Below, one piece after another: positions 28,330 through 36,840 of a DNA stretch of 64,000 nt. Positions within the stretch are counted from its first letter, which is position 1. The number at the start of each line of letters is the position of its first letter. Below the pieces are notes generated by a model that was given only the letters and a program-made list of their open reading frames with translations, did no database searches and was not told the origin of the DNA. A program made the translations under genes and the position numbers. Origin of the DNA: Alphaproteobacteria bacterium (GTDB taxonomy: Bacteria; Pseudomonadota; Alphaproteobacteria; Rhizobiales; Aestuariivirgaceae); assembly GCA_024640405.1 (NCBI GenBank), contig JAHEFB010000018.1, positions 1-64,000 of the forward strand. The letters are read 5' to 3'.

Positions 28330-29328
28330 CTATCCCGAACAGCTGGCGCCGCCGAGGACGCAGAATTTGGAGCAGTGCGGGTGGTTCAGTTTTACCGCGC
28401 CACCCGAGAAATTGCCGTCATTTGCCGTTAAAGAGGAGGCAAGGTCCGGGCCCATTTCAAAGTCACCGTCATAGGGCAACAGCGTGCACGGCAGTATGGC
28501 CGGCCTGTCCGCACCCTTGCGCTTGACCGCCATGCGGCTTGTCGCGCACATCTGGTCATCCGGGCGCTTTTTAAGAATATCCCAGCACGCGGTGGTGATC
28601 TCGGGCACATCGGCCTTTGCGTTCATTTCCGGAAACAGCACCAGCTGGCCACGGTTTTCCGGATCTATCCGCCAACCGCGAACGGCAATCAGATCGCGAT
28701 ATCCGGTGCGGGAAATATCATCGGTTTCACCCCAGCAGGTGCGCCCGGCAATGGCAATCTGGAACCCATGCGCGTTCAGCCAGTCCATGCCGGCAACCGC
28801 CTTTTGCCATGTCTTCGGTCCGCGCTCGGCCTCATGCAGGTCTTGCGTATAATGATCCAGGCTGACCCGCAGTGTAATGCGGCCGCGAAAACGATCATTC
28901 AGTTCCACAAGTCCGGCCTTTACTTTAGGCCGTTGCATGGGCTGCATGGCATTGGTCAGCACCAGTACGTCGTGACCACGCGAAAGCGCGGCTTCCGTCA
29001 TCGCGAGCATGTCCGGGTTCATGAACGGCTCGCCGCCGGTAAAGGCGATTTCACGCGTGCCCAGATTTAACGTTGTGATTTCGTCAAACAGCGATACCGC
29101 GTCCGCCAGCTTGAAATATTCCAGCCGGTCATTGCTTGGCGAAGATTCGATATAGCAGTTGGCGCAGGTGATGTTGCACAGCGTGCCGGTGTTGATCCAC
29201 AGCGTGTCCAGCGCGTTCAGGCTGACACTGGCACGCATTTCACCCAGCACCGTCAGGTCGGGGTTCTTGAACTTGCGCGGGTCGATGGGCTCAAACTCGG
29301 CAACAAGCGGATTGGAAATCTCGTTCAT
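28330..29328 (-). CDS. Radical SAM protein
   Basis: 332 residues. The [4Fe-4S]-binding CX3CX2C motif is C51-NIT-C55-AN-C58, followed by YIESSPSNDRLEYF; the SAM-binding GGEPFMNPDML follows at about residue 98. The C-terminus is rich in Cys (AILPCTLLPY and HCSKFCVLGGASCSG), consistent with an auxiliary cluster as in SPASM-like enzymes. I recognise the family but know no reaction for it. It stands alone, bounded by repeats and tRNA-Gly, so context does not help. Confidence 0.88.
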   Translation of the reverse strand: MNEISNPLVAEFEPIDPRKFKNPDLTVLGEMRASVSLNALDTLWINTGTLCNITCANCYIESSPSNDRLEYFKLADAVSLFDEITTLNLGTREIAFTGGEPFMNPDMLAMTEAALSRGHDVLVLTNAMQPMQRPKVKAGLVELNDRFRGRITLRVSLDHYTQDLHEAERGPKTWQKAVAGMDWLNAHGFQIAIAGRTCWGETDDISRTGYRDLIAVRGWRIDPENRGQLVLFPEMNAKADVPEITTACWDILKKRPDDQMCATSRMAVKRKGADRPAILPCTLLPYDGDFEMGPDLASSLTANDGNFSGGAVKLNHPHCSKFCVLGGASCSG

Positions 29329-29411
29329 GAGCGCGAAAATAGCCGTATCATTGCGGCGAGACCACTACCAAATTCGCCTATGACATAATTGTCAGAACGC
29401 CGTGATAACGG

Positions 29412-29441
29412 TTGACACGACCGCTCACTGATGGCGTTAAA
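29412..29441 (+). promoter_or_regulatory. Candidate promoter of tRNA-Gly
   Basis: A consensus TTGACA (29412-29417) is followed after 18 bases by GTTAAA (29436-29441), 15 bases before the tRNA. Confidence 0.55.
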
Positions 29442-29455
29442 TCTTTTTTGCGCGT

Positions 29456-29529
29456 GCGGGTGTAGCTCAATGGCAGAGCAGAAGCTTCCCAAGCTTAAGA
29501 CGAGGGTTCGATTCCCTTCACCCGCTCCA
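29456..29529 (+). tRNA. tRNA-Gly (CCC)
   Basis: A 74-base cloverleaf with acceptor GCGGGTG/CACCCGC, anticodon loop TTCCCAA (CCC), T arm GAGGGTTCGATTCCCTT and encoded CCA. Confidence 0.97.
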
Positions 29530-29750
29530 GTCGTCAAGGCGGCGATGACAATTAAATTGGCTGCTAATTATCCTGAAAGCGGGAGTGATACGAACTTTTT
29601 CCGCTTTGTTCCAAAGATTGCCGTGTGAGGTCTTTCTATGCCGGTGCAAATTCGGTACTGCTAGGGCAGGTCAGGCAGATATTCACGGGGACCGCGGCGG
29701 CGGCTCCTGTCTGCCTGACACGAATAGATGTGGTTTGAACCGAGGCTCGA

Positions 29751-30626
29751 ATGAGACGTGTTGTCAGGAGTTCCCGTAAAGCAGGGTGGCTCTCCTCCCT
29801 CAAGGCTGTGATCATTGCCGGTCTGGCTGGCATTGTGGCCAGCGTTATGCCTGCAGTGGCGGCCAATGAACTGCCGCAATTCCGGCAGATCGCCGATATC
29901 GATGTCACCACCAGCCTGCGAAAGGTCAGGCGTGTCCGGTTTGCTGTGGATACCAGGTTTCCACCGTTTGCGTTTCGCGACAATTCCGGTGCCCTGACCG
30001 GGTTTATCCCGCTGTTTGTCGATACCATGTGTTCGGATCTGAAAATCAAGTGTGAATTCGTGATCCAGGACACCGTCAACATCGAAGGAGCCCTGACAGG
30101 CAAGCAGGTGGATGTCGGCGTGTACATGACGGGACGCGACGAACTGGACTTCGAGAAGCTGGAATTTACCCGGCCGTTCCTGCGTCCGTTCGGCCGGTTT
30201 GCGACACGTACATCCAGCCCGATCAGAAAGACCGATGTCCGGACACTGGCCGGCAAGCGCATCGGGGTTCGCGAGGGCACCACCCATGCAAGCTTCGTCC
30301 GGCAGCATTTCAACCGTTCATTGCTGGTATCGTTTCCCAGTCACGAAGAGCTTTACGAAGCAGCCCGCACCGGCAAGATCGACATTGTGTTCGACGACGC
30401 ATTTCGGCTGATGTTCTGGCTGCAGGGCTCTCTTTCCAGGCAGTGCTGCCATTTTGTCGGTAGCGGATACATCGACCGGTCCGGGTTTTCCCAGCCTTTG
30501 TCGATGGTTGTCCGCCGCGAGGACAATGATTTGCGCAAAGTGCTGGACTACGGGCTTGATCGCCTGCAGTCGACGGGAAATTTTGCCAAGGTCTACAACC
30601 GGTTTTTCCCGCAATCACCGTACTAG
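29751..30626 (+). CDS. Periplasmic substrate-binding protein, family 3
   Basis: 291 residues. A basic N-terminus and hydrophobic core (about 17-36, ending PAVAANE) form a signal peptide. The mature part has RFAVDTRFPPFAFRDNSGAL and GFIPLFVDTM, a typical family 3 opening, LAGKRIGVREGTTHASFVRQ at the domain hinge, and a late LDRLQSTGNFAKVYNRFF. These proteins usually bind amino acids for an ABC importer, but no permease or ATPase is nearby, so it may be an orphan or serve a sensor. Two adjacent cysteines (RQCCHF) are unusual. Confidence 0.85.
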   Translation: MRRVVRSSRKAGWLSSLKAVIIAGLAGIVASVMPAVAANELPQFRQIADIDVTTSLRKVRRVRFAVDTRFPPFAFRDNSGALTGFIPLFVDTMCSDLKIKCEFVIQDTVNIEGALTGKQVDVGVYMTGRDELDFEKLEFTRPFLRPFGRFATRTSSPIRKTDVRTLAGKRIGVREGTTHASFVRQHFNRSLLVSFPSHEELYEAARTGKIDIVFDDAFRLMFWLQGSLSRQCCHFVGSGYIDRSGFSQPLSMVVRREDNDLRKVLDYGLDRLQSTGNFAKVYNRFFPQSPY

Positions 30627-30648
30627 AGCGAAAAGCTGGTGATTCCTG

Positions 30649-31287
30649 ATGGCAAACTCGAAACCGGTTCTTCTGCGTGACGGTCCTGCCGACGGACCGG
30701 TTCTGGTGTTGGCGCATGGTGCCGGCGCGCCGATGGATTCGGGTTTCATGAACGAGATGACGGGTTTGCTGGCGCAACGTGGCGTTCGCGTTGTGCGGTT
30801 TGAATTTGCCTATATGGCGGCCCGCCGTGTCGACGGCAAAAGACGGCCGCCACCGCGGCTACCCGGCCTGATTGAAGAGTTTCGTGAAGTCGTGTCGCAG
30901 TTCAGGGCCGGCCCGCTGTTTATCGGTGGAAAATCCATGGGTGGCCGCGTTGCCAGTATGATTGCGGCGGACCCTCAGCCCGGTGAAAGCGTAGCCGGGC
31001 TGGTCTGCTTGGGCTATCCGTTTCACCCGCCCGGCAAGCCGGAGAAACTGCGCACGCAGCATTTGCCGTCAATCCGCTGTCGAAGCCTGATTGTGCAGGG
31101 TGAACGCGACCCGTTTGGCAATGTGGCAGATGTCTCGGGCTATGAATTGCCCGGGCAGATGCAGGTTTTCTGGTCCCGTTTCGGCAATCATGACCTTGTA
31201 CCGCCCAAAAAATCAGGCCTCACCGGGCCGGAAAACTGGGCCCTGGCAGCCCAGGCGGTCTCCGATTTCATTAACAGCAACTGTTGA
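30649..31287 (+). CDS. Alpha/beta hydrolase, KANL3/Tex30 type
   Basis: 212 residues, no signal. VLVLAHGAGAPMDSGFMNEM opens the fold; the nucleophile is S96 in FIGGKSMGGRVASM, with an acid in QGERDPFG and the histidine in FGNHDLVPP. This is the small KANL3/Tex30-like hydrolase family with unknown substrate. It begins 22 bases after the binding-protein gene and is probably in the same transcript. Confidence 0.88.
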   Translation: MANSKPVLLRDGPADGPVLVLAHGAGAPMDSGFMNEMTGLLAQRGVRVVRFEFAYMAARRVDGKRRPPPRLPGLIEEFREVVSQFRAGPLFIGGKSMGGRVASMIAADPQPGESVAGLVCLGYPFHPPGKPEKLRTQHLPSIRCRSLIVQGERDPFGNVADVSGYELPGQMQVFWSRFGNHDLVPPKKSGLTGPENWALAAQAVSDFINSNC

Positions 31288-31347
31288 AAGGGTTCAGGGA
31301 TGCAGAGCCCGGGGGTGGAACCCTGCATCCCGAATTGGTTGCATCAG

Positions 31348-31602
31348 TTAAATTGCTGCGATGCAGCTCTTGTACTTCTGCCACCAATAACTTGATCCAG
31401 CCGTCCTGGCGCTCCGCAAGTACCTGTAACAGCTGTTGATTTCGACGTTTTCGCCCTGTTCATCGAGGACGGGGGAAACCACGTCCACTGGCTTGTTGTT
31501 CTTGTACTGCAGGGAAGAGTTGGTAACCCAGATCATCGCAATCACGGATAGGACGGTAACCAGCGAAATGGGCACGATCTGGTGATGAGCAAACAGCGTC
31601 AT
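31348..31602 (-). CDS. Small single-pass membrane protein, 84 aa
   Basis: ATG 31602 is preceded by a very strong ribosome binding site (GGAGGAGG), which argues for a real gene. Residues about 10-27 (VPISLVTVLSVIAMIWVT) form one membrane segment. The rest is a small polar domain with two cysteines about 23 residues apart and a WWQKYKSC end. I do not recognise a family. It is divergent from the Crp/Fnr gene with only 66 bases between them, so it could be regulated by it. Confidence 0.65.
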   Translation of the reverse strand: MTLFAHHQIVPISLVTVLSVIAMIWVTNSSLQYKNNKPVDVVSPVLDEQGENVEINSCYRYLRSARTAGSSYWWQKYKSCIAAI

Positions 31603-31668
31603 GTCAAACCTCCTCCATTTTTGGTTGTGTCTTCTGGTTGCCGGTGAACCTAACCTCGTCCGCGTCAG

Positions 31669-32433
31669 GTGTATGTGCGAATCTGCACAAATTGCGTAAG
31701 TGCGGTATTTCGGTTGAAAAAACTTTCATTGCAGCACATCATCTCCAGCGTGGATGAGATCAGGCAAATACCGCTATTTGAATCACTTGGGGAAGGAGAC
31801 GCCCGCCGGTTGACCGTGCATTGCGTATGGCGATCCGTTGCAGAGAATGAACTGATTATCGACTATGAGGACGACACGGCTGAAGTGCTGTTCGTAGTCG
31901 ATGGCCGGGTGCGGGTTCTGTTGCGGACCGCGTCTGGCCGGGAGGTTATTCTCGATGACATGCAGGGTGGCCGCTATTTCGGCGAGATGGCCGCCATCGA
32001 CGGCCTGCCGCGCTCTGCCAATGTGACGGCGCTGGAGAAAACCCGAATCTGCGTCATGCCGGATGCCGTGTTCCGGGATGCCTGTACCACGATACCGTCG
32101 GTTTGCTTGTCGGTCATGAAAATGCTGGCTGACCGGGTGCGCACCCTGAATCAGCGCCTGGGCGAATATGCCTTCCTGACGGCAAAGCAACGGCTGTGTG
32201 CCGAACTGTTGCGATTGTCCCGCCCGCGCATGGGCAATGAGCGGCAACGTATCGTGTCGCCACCACCGCTGCAGCGCGAGCTGGCCGACAGAATTTCGAC
32301 CCAGCGCGAGGTGGTGACCCGTGAACTGGCCGGTCTCGCCCGCAAGAACATCATTGAAAAGACCCGTGGTGGTCTGGTGCTGGTCGAGCCGGACAGGCTC
32401 AACGCCATTATCGACGAGGCCCAGTCGAAATAG
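31669..32433 (+). CDS. Crp/Fnr family transcriptional regulator
   Basis: Up to 254 residues. A cyclic-nucleotide-binding-like domain (about 35-150: IPLFESLGEGDARRL, LFVVDGRVRVLL, GRYFGEMAAIDGLPRSANV) is followed by a winged helix (QRELADRISTQREVVTRELA, NIIEKTRGGLVLVEP). The FGEMAAIDGLPRSA segment resembles the cAMP-binding loop, and the FNR cluster cysteines are absent from the sensor domain. The start is uncertain: GTG 31669 includes an odd CTNC segment, while TTG 31729 or GTG 31750 would remove it. Confidence 0.88.
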   Translation: MYVRICTNCVSAVFRLKKLSLQHIISSVDEIRQIPLFESLGEGDARRLTVHCVWRSVAENELIIDYEDDTAEVLFVVDGRVRVLLRTASGREVILDDMQGGRYFGEMAAIDGLPRSANVTALEKTRICVMPDAVFRDACTTIPSVCLSVMKMLADRVRTLNQRLGEYAFLTAKQRLCAELLRLSRPRMGNERQRIVSPPPLQRELADRISTQREVVTRELAGLARKNIIEKTRGGLVLVEPDRLNAIIDEAQSK

Positions 32434-32462
32434 TGTTGGTTGGCATGGCCGGGCCGACCGGT

Positions 32463-34487
32463 TCAATTAAGATCGCGCTCAATGGTTTCGGCAAAATCCC
32501 GCTCAAACACCAGTTCGTCGTCATGCCAGGCTTCGATGCGGGCCGTAAGGTGAAACTGGCCGGCGGAAGCCCGCATGGTCGACCAGGTTTCGGTGCGCAG
32601 TGAAATATCGTCGCGCTGCAGTTCCTGGGTCCAGTGGGTTGTCATGCGTGCCGACAGCGGGTCTGCCGGATCAATGCTGTGGCTCTCCCGGCCGATTTCG
32701 CCGGTGATCAGGCCATGATCGCCATTCCGGTACAGGCCAAAATCATCATTGATCGTAATGGTGACCCGGCCGGTTCTGTCGTCTTCCGTCTGTTCCCGCG
32801 AGCTCGCCGGCGGACGCAGCTCAACGTACTTTGCAGGAGGCGCCGACACCGGTTCCGGAAACACCGGCGCAATCTCACCGGGTACCGGCGATCTCACCGG
32901 CACGGTCAGCCATGATCTGGCCGTGCAGATTTCCAGCTCCACCGGTTCAGGCGCGGGCCACATCAGCGGCCAGTAACAGGTGGACAGTGACAGCCGGAGC
33001 TTATGGCCTTTGGGCAGTGTACGCGCCGTATCGTCCAGCCTGATCCGGCAAAAGTACCGCTCACCGGGCTCCAGCGCTTCGGGATGTTCGTCGCTGACCA
33101 TGTGGGTGAGGTTCTGAAGCGCATAGGTGAGGCGCGAAACGCTGCCGTCGGGACGAACATCGTTCAGGCGGACGGCCAGAAGAGCAATGGCCTTGTTGCT
33201 GGTAAATTCCAGCTCGAGCACCGCCTGGCCGACAAGGTCCATGTCGGCGCCGAGAACCGGAGTGTCGAAAACCAGCGAACCCGCATCATCACGGGCCTGA
33301 TCCGCGGCAAACTCCGGTCCCGGCCATATCACACAGTACTCGCCACCGTCGCGTCCGGTCGTCTGCGGGGAACTCAGCCTGATGGTTTGTGGTGTGCCGG
33401 GTGCCTCTCGCAGGCCCTCGATGGTGAGGTAAAGCCGGTTCGGCTGGTTTGATGCACCGGGCCAGACGGTCTCTGAAATCCACCTCCCGGGGAATTCCGC
33501 CGGCAGGGTTGTCGGCGGCGCCGATCCCATCACATAGGCCCGCACCGGCGGATCGCGCAGCACACCGGTTGCCTCGCCCTTCAGCCAGAAGTTCCACCAC
33601 CTCAGTGCTTCCTGCAGGAATCCGATGCGCGGACCCGGCACCGCGAAATGCGGATACTTGTGTGCCCAGGGCCCGACAATCGCCTTTACCGGAGCTTTCA
33701 GGTTGGCCAGCATCCGGAACACCGCATTTGAGTAGGCGTCGTTGAAGCCGCCGACCGCAAGCACGGCGGCTTCGATGCTGGAATAGTCCTCACACACCGA
33801 GCCGTGCTTCCAGTAGTCATCGCGACGCTGGTGTTGCAGCCATCTTGCGGCCAGGAATGGTTCATTCTGCAATCGCTGCATCCAGATATCGAACCAGCCG
33901 TCGCCAACCAGCGCCGGATCAGGCGGGCGCGATGAATAGGACAGCATGGTTGCACCCCAGCCGAGGTTTTCATTGATCAGACAGCCGCCCTTGAAATGGA
34001 TGTCGTCTGCATAGCGGTCGTCGGTGGAACACAGTGTGACAATGGCCTTGAGCGGTTCAGGCCGCATGGCCGCAATCTGCAAACTGTTGAAGCCGCCCCA
34101 CGAAATGCCCATCATGCCGACCTTGCCGGTACACCAGCTCTGCCCGGCCAGCCAGGTGATTATTTCCGCACCGTCATCCAGTTCCTGCTGAGAATACTCA
34201 TCCGCAAGAATGCCGTCGGATTCGCCGCAACCGTGCATGTCGACCCGAACGCACGCATAACCGTGGCCCGCAAAATAGGGGTGTGTGAGTTGATCGCGCT
34301 CGGCGGTGCCGTCGCGCTTGCGATACGGCAGATACTCCAGAATAGCCGGAACCGGATCGTTCACGGCATCCGCAGGCAACCAGATACGCGCCGCCAGCCT
34401 GGTGCCGTCGCACAGTGTGATCCACTGGTTCTCAATTTCGCGAATCTGTCTGGGAAACTGATTGATGACTGTGGGAGCAGGGCCCAT
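32463..34487 (-). CDS. CocE/NonD family hydrolase
   Basis: 674 residues, cytoplasmic. The N-terminal hydrolase domain (peptidase S15 type) has EYLPYRKRDG, RVDMHGCGESDG and the nucleophile S129 in VGMMGISWGGFN. The C-terminal jelly-roll of X-Pro dipeptidyl-peptidase/CocE proteins follows (from about 345). Relatives cleave acyl esters, amides or X-Pro peptides. The gene lies 53 bases downstream of an esterase gene in the same direction, so the pair may process one acylated substrate. Confidence 0.9.
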   Translation of the reverse strand: MGPAPTVINQFPRQIREIENQWITLCDGTRLAARIWLPADAVNDPVPAILEYLPYRKRDGTAERDQLTHPYFAGHGYACVRVDMHGCGESDGILADEYSQQELDDGAEIITWLAGQSWCTGKVGMMGISWGGFNSLQIAAMRPEPLKAIVTLCSTDDRYADDIHFKGGCLINENLGWGATMLSYSSRPPDPALVGDGWFDIWMQRLQNEPFLAARWLQHQRRDDYWKHGSVCEDYSSIEAAVLAVGGFNDAYSNAVFRMLANLKAPVKAIVGPWAHKYPHFAVPGPRIGFLQEALRWWNFWLKGEATGVLRDPPVRAYVMGSAPPTTLPAEFPGRWISETVWPGASNQPNRLYLTIEGLREAPGTPQTIRLSSPQTTGRDGGEYCVIWPGPEFAADQARDDAGSLVFDTPVLGADMDLVGQAVLELEFTSNKAIALLAVRLNDVRPDGSVSRLTYALQNLTHMVSDEHPEALEPGERYFCRIRLDDTARTLPKGHKLRLSLSTCYWPLMWPAPEPVELEICTARSWLTVPVRSPVPGEIAPVFPEPVSAPPAKYVELRPPASSREQTEDDRTGRVTITINDDFGLYRNGDHGLITGEIGRESHSIDPADPLSARMTTHWTQELQRDDISLRTETWSTMRASAGQFHLTARIEAWHDDELVFERDFAETIERDLN

Positions 34488-34540
34488 TGGAGTTTTCCTT
34501 CATACAGAAATGCAAAGAGACAGAAGAGTTTCGACCCTGG

Positions 34541-35509
34541 TCATCTGGACATTCTGGAAATTGCAGAAACGATTGCCTGAAACATGGCCTCTGCAGCCGG
34601 CGACATGTACCGGGCTCTCAGGCAGGCATGTACCAACTCTGGCTCGTGTCGCACTTCGGCCTCAACACCGGCGGCTCGCAGGCGGTCGGCATACTCAAAA
34701 CTGTCATCGCGCAGCGGATCCCATTCGCAGGCTACCAGAAACGCCGGCGGAAGCCCGTCATACCTTGTCTCCTCAAGTGGCGCGTAGAATTTCGACGTAC
34801 GGTTCCTGCCGGCACCTGATCCCAGATACAACAGTTCGTATTGTTCCATGTCGGAGGTCGTGAGACCCGGTGCGTCGCGCCGCGAAACATAGGACCCTGC
34901 GCTCTTGTCGCCGCCGAAGGCGGGGTAAATCAGCACTTGCCCGGCGGGCATTTCCTGACCCTCGTCGCGCCTGGACAGACAGGTGGCTGCCGCCAGATTT
35001 CCGCCGGCAGAATCACCTGCGAGCAGAATTCGGTTGTGGTCAATCTCCAGCTCGGCTGAATTGTCAAAGACCCATCCGGTTGCGGTCACGCAGTCATCGA
35101 AGGCAGCTGGAAATTCGTGCTCCGGTGCCAGCCGGTAATCAACGGCGATGACCGTGACACCGGCATCCTGTGCAATGCCGCAACAAATATCGTCATGGCT
35201 GTCGAGGCTGCCCAGAATGAAGCCTCCGCCGTGCATATAGACGACACAGCCGGCATTCCTGCGCTCTTCCGGCACATACTGCCGCAAAGCTAGGTCATCG
35301 GCCGGACCGGAGCATGTCAGGTCGCGCACCGTCATGCCATCCGGGCGCCCGGCATGAAAATGCGCGCACAGATTGTCGTAACACCGGCGCTGCCGGTCCA
35401 CACTCAATTGATTGCCGTCTGCCGGGTAAAACTGCGCGCCGGCTGCCATGAAGGCCAGAATACCGGATTCGTCCGGCCCGCTTCGAGGGTCATCTTGCAA
35501 GTTTGTCAT
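34541..35509 (-). CDS. Alpha/beta hydrolase, hormone-sensitive lipase family
   Basis: 322 residues. The oxyanion motif HGGG is at 93-96 (VVYMHGGGFILGSLDSHDD), the DYRLAPEHEFPAAFDD block follows, and the nucleophile is S167 in LLAGDSAGGNLAAA. The acid/base pair is likely in ACEWDPLRDDS and PELVHACL. It should hydrolyse short acyl esters. It is divergent from phoR with only about 19 bases between the start codons. Confidence 0.9.
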   Translation of the reverse strand: MTNLQDDPRSGPDESGILAFMAAGAQFYPADGNQLSVDRQRRCYDNLCAHFHAGRPDGMTVRDLTCSGPADDLALRQYVPEERRNAGCVVYMHGGGFILGSLDSHDDICCGIAQDAGVTVIAVDYRLAPEHEFPAAFDDCVTATGWVFDNSAELEIDHNRILLAGDSAGGNLAAATCLSRRDEGQEMPAGQVLIYPAFGGDKSAGSYVSRRDAPGLTTSDMEQYELLYLGSGAGRNRTSKFYAPLEETRYDGLPPAFLVACEWDPLRDDSFEYADRLRAAGVEAEVRHEPELVHACLRARYMSPAAEAMFQAIVSAISRMSR

Positions 35510-35528
35510 ATTGCCATGGCATCATTTT

Positions 35529-36683
35529 ATGATCATGTTCCCATTTATGATCTGGAACCGACAGACATCTGGCTACGATGCGCCGTCCCAGCCCGTCGAT
35601 GATGAGGCTGGACGCATTCAACTGCAACCCGATACTTCAGCGGTCGTTGAGGCTATTGTGCATGCGGTGCCGGATCCGTTTGTTGTGCTGGACGACACTG
35701 CCACCATCATTTCCCATAACGAACCGGCCAGGGCGCTGACCGGCCAGAACATGATCGGCCAACACCTGTCGCAGCATATTCGTGCACCCGCGGTACTTGA
35801 GGCAGTTGAGCGGGCTGCTGAATGCGGAGTTTCGGATCAGGTACACTATGAACGGCGCACGGGCGGCGGCAGGCTGTATGAGGTGTTCGTTACCCCGGTA
35901 GCCGCAAGCAGCATCAAAGGATTGCCCGTCGTAACGGTTCTGCTGCGTGACCTGAGCACGCAACAGCAGCTGGAAAAAATGCGTGCCGACTTTGTTGCCA
36001 ATGCCAGTCATGAACTGCGCACGCCGCTGGCCTCCATGACCGGTTTCATCGAAACCCTGCAGGGCCCGGCCAAAAACGATGTAAAGGCCCGGGACAGGTT
36101 TCTCGGCCGGATGCTGGAGCAGGCCCACCGCATGCGACGGCTGATCGATGACCTGTTGTCATTGTCGCGAATCGAGATGAATTTGCACCGCACGCCGTCA
36201 GATCATGTGGATATGTCTGAGGTCGCGCGCTACAGCGTCGAGCTGTTGGCTGCGCGCGCTGTGGAAGCAGGCTGTCCGGTGAGGCTGGATGCGCGGCCCG
36301 GCATGATCGTTCACGGGCAGCGGGACGAGCTTATTCAGGTCACCCAGAACCTCATCGAGAATGCCTTGAAATACGGTGCATCTGATCGCGGAATCGACGT
36401 GTCTGTCTCCTTTGACAGGCAGCGGCAGAGAGTTGAGCTTTCCGTCGCCGATTACGGGGCTGGCATTGATGCCCAGCATCTACCCCGGCTGACTGAAAGA
36501 TTCTACCGCGTAAGTGTGCAGGAGAGCCGTTCTGGCGGCGGCACCGGCCTCGGTCTGGCAATCGTCAAGCATATTGCGCTTCGCCATCGTGGCCAGCTGG
36601 ATGTCGCGTCCCGCGTGGGCGAGGGAAGCATCTTCAAATTCACCCTGCCGGTCTCCAGCGACTTGCCGAAAGCGGCAGAATAA
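35529..36683 (+). CDS. phoR: Phosphate regulon sensor kinase PhoR, without membrane segments
   Basis: 384 residues from ATG 35529 (35535 and 35547 are also possible). A PAS domain (about 35-150, IVHAVPDPFVVLDDTATIIS), an H-box ANASHELRTPLASMTGFIET, and a full ATPase domain (LIENALKYGASDRG, VADYGAGI, GGGTGLGLAIVKHIALRHRG) are present. PhoR proteins normally begin with membrane helices; I see none, even in the longest frame from 35448. The neighbouring hydrolase starts 20 bases away, so the N-terminus may have been lost by rearrangement. Context with pst and phoB makes the PhoR call secure. Confidence 0.9.
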   Translation: MIMFPFMIWNRQTSGYDAPSQPVDDEAGRIQLQPDTSAVVEAIVHAVPDPFVVLDDTATIISHNEPARALTGQNMIGQHLSQHIRAPAVLEAVERAAECGVSDQVHYERRTGGGRLYEVFVTPVAASSIKGLPVVTVLLRDLSTQQQLEKMRADFVANASHELRTPLASMTGFIETLQGPAKNDVKARDRFLGRMLEQAHRMRRLIDDLLSLSRIEMNLHRTPSDHVDMSEVARYSVELLAARAVEAGCPVRLDARPGMIVHGQRDELIQVTQNLIENALKYGASDRGIDVSVSFDRQRQRVELSVADYGAGIDAQHLPRLTERFYRVSVQESRSGGGTGLGLAIVKHIALRHRGQLDVASRVGEGSIFKFTLPVSSDLPKAAE

Positions 36684-36707
36684 ATTAAATATAATCAATA
36701 ACTTAAG

Positions 36708-36740
36708 CTGTCATTCAATTGTCATGTAAATGTCACACTG
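36708..36740 (+). promoter_or_regulatory. Pho box upstream of pstS (three 11-bp units)
   Basis: CTGTCAT (36708), TTGTCAT (36719) and ATGTCAC (36730) repeat every 11 bases, close to the PhoB consensus of tandem CTGTCAT-N4 units. Three units imply more than one PhoB dimer. The site is 100 bases before the pstS start and shortly after the phoR stop. Confidence 0.9.
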
Positions 36741-36840
36741 TTGTTTGGTGGCAACCATATGAGTCGGCCCGTTAGCTTTGAAGGGGTGCCCACGATGGGC
36801 CTCCTGTTCAACATCAGATAGTCATATCAGGGAACATATC

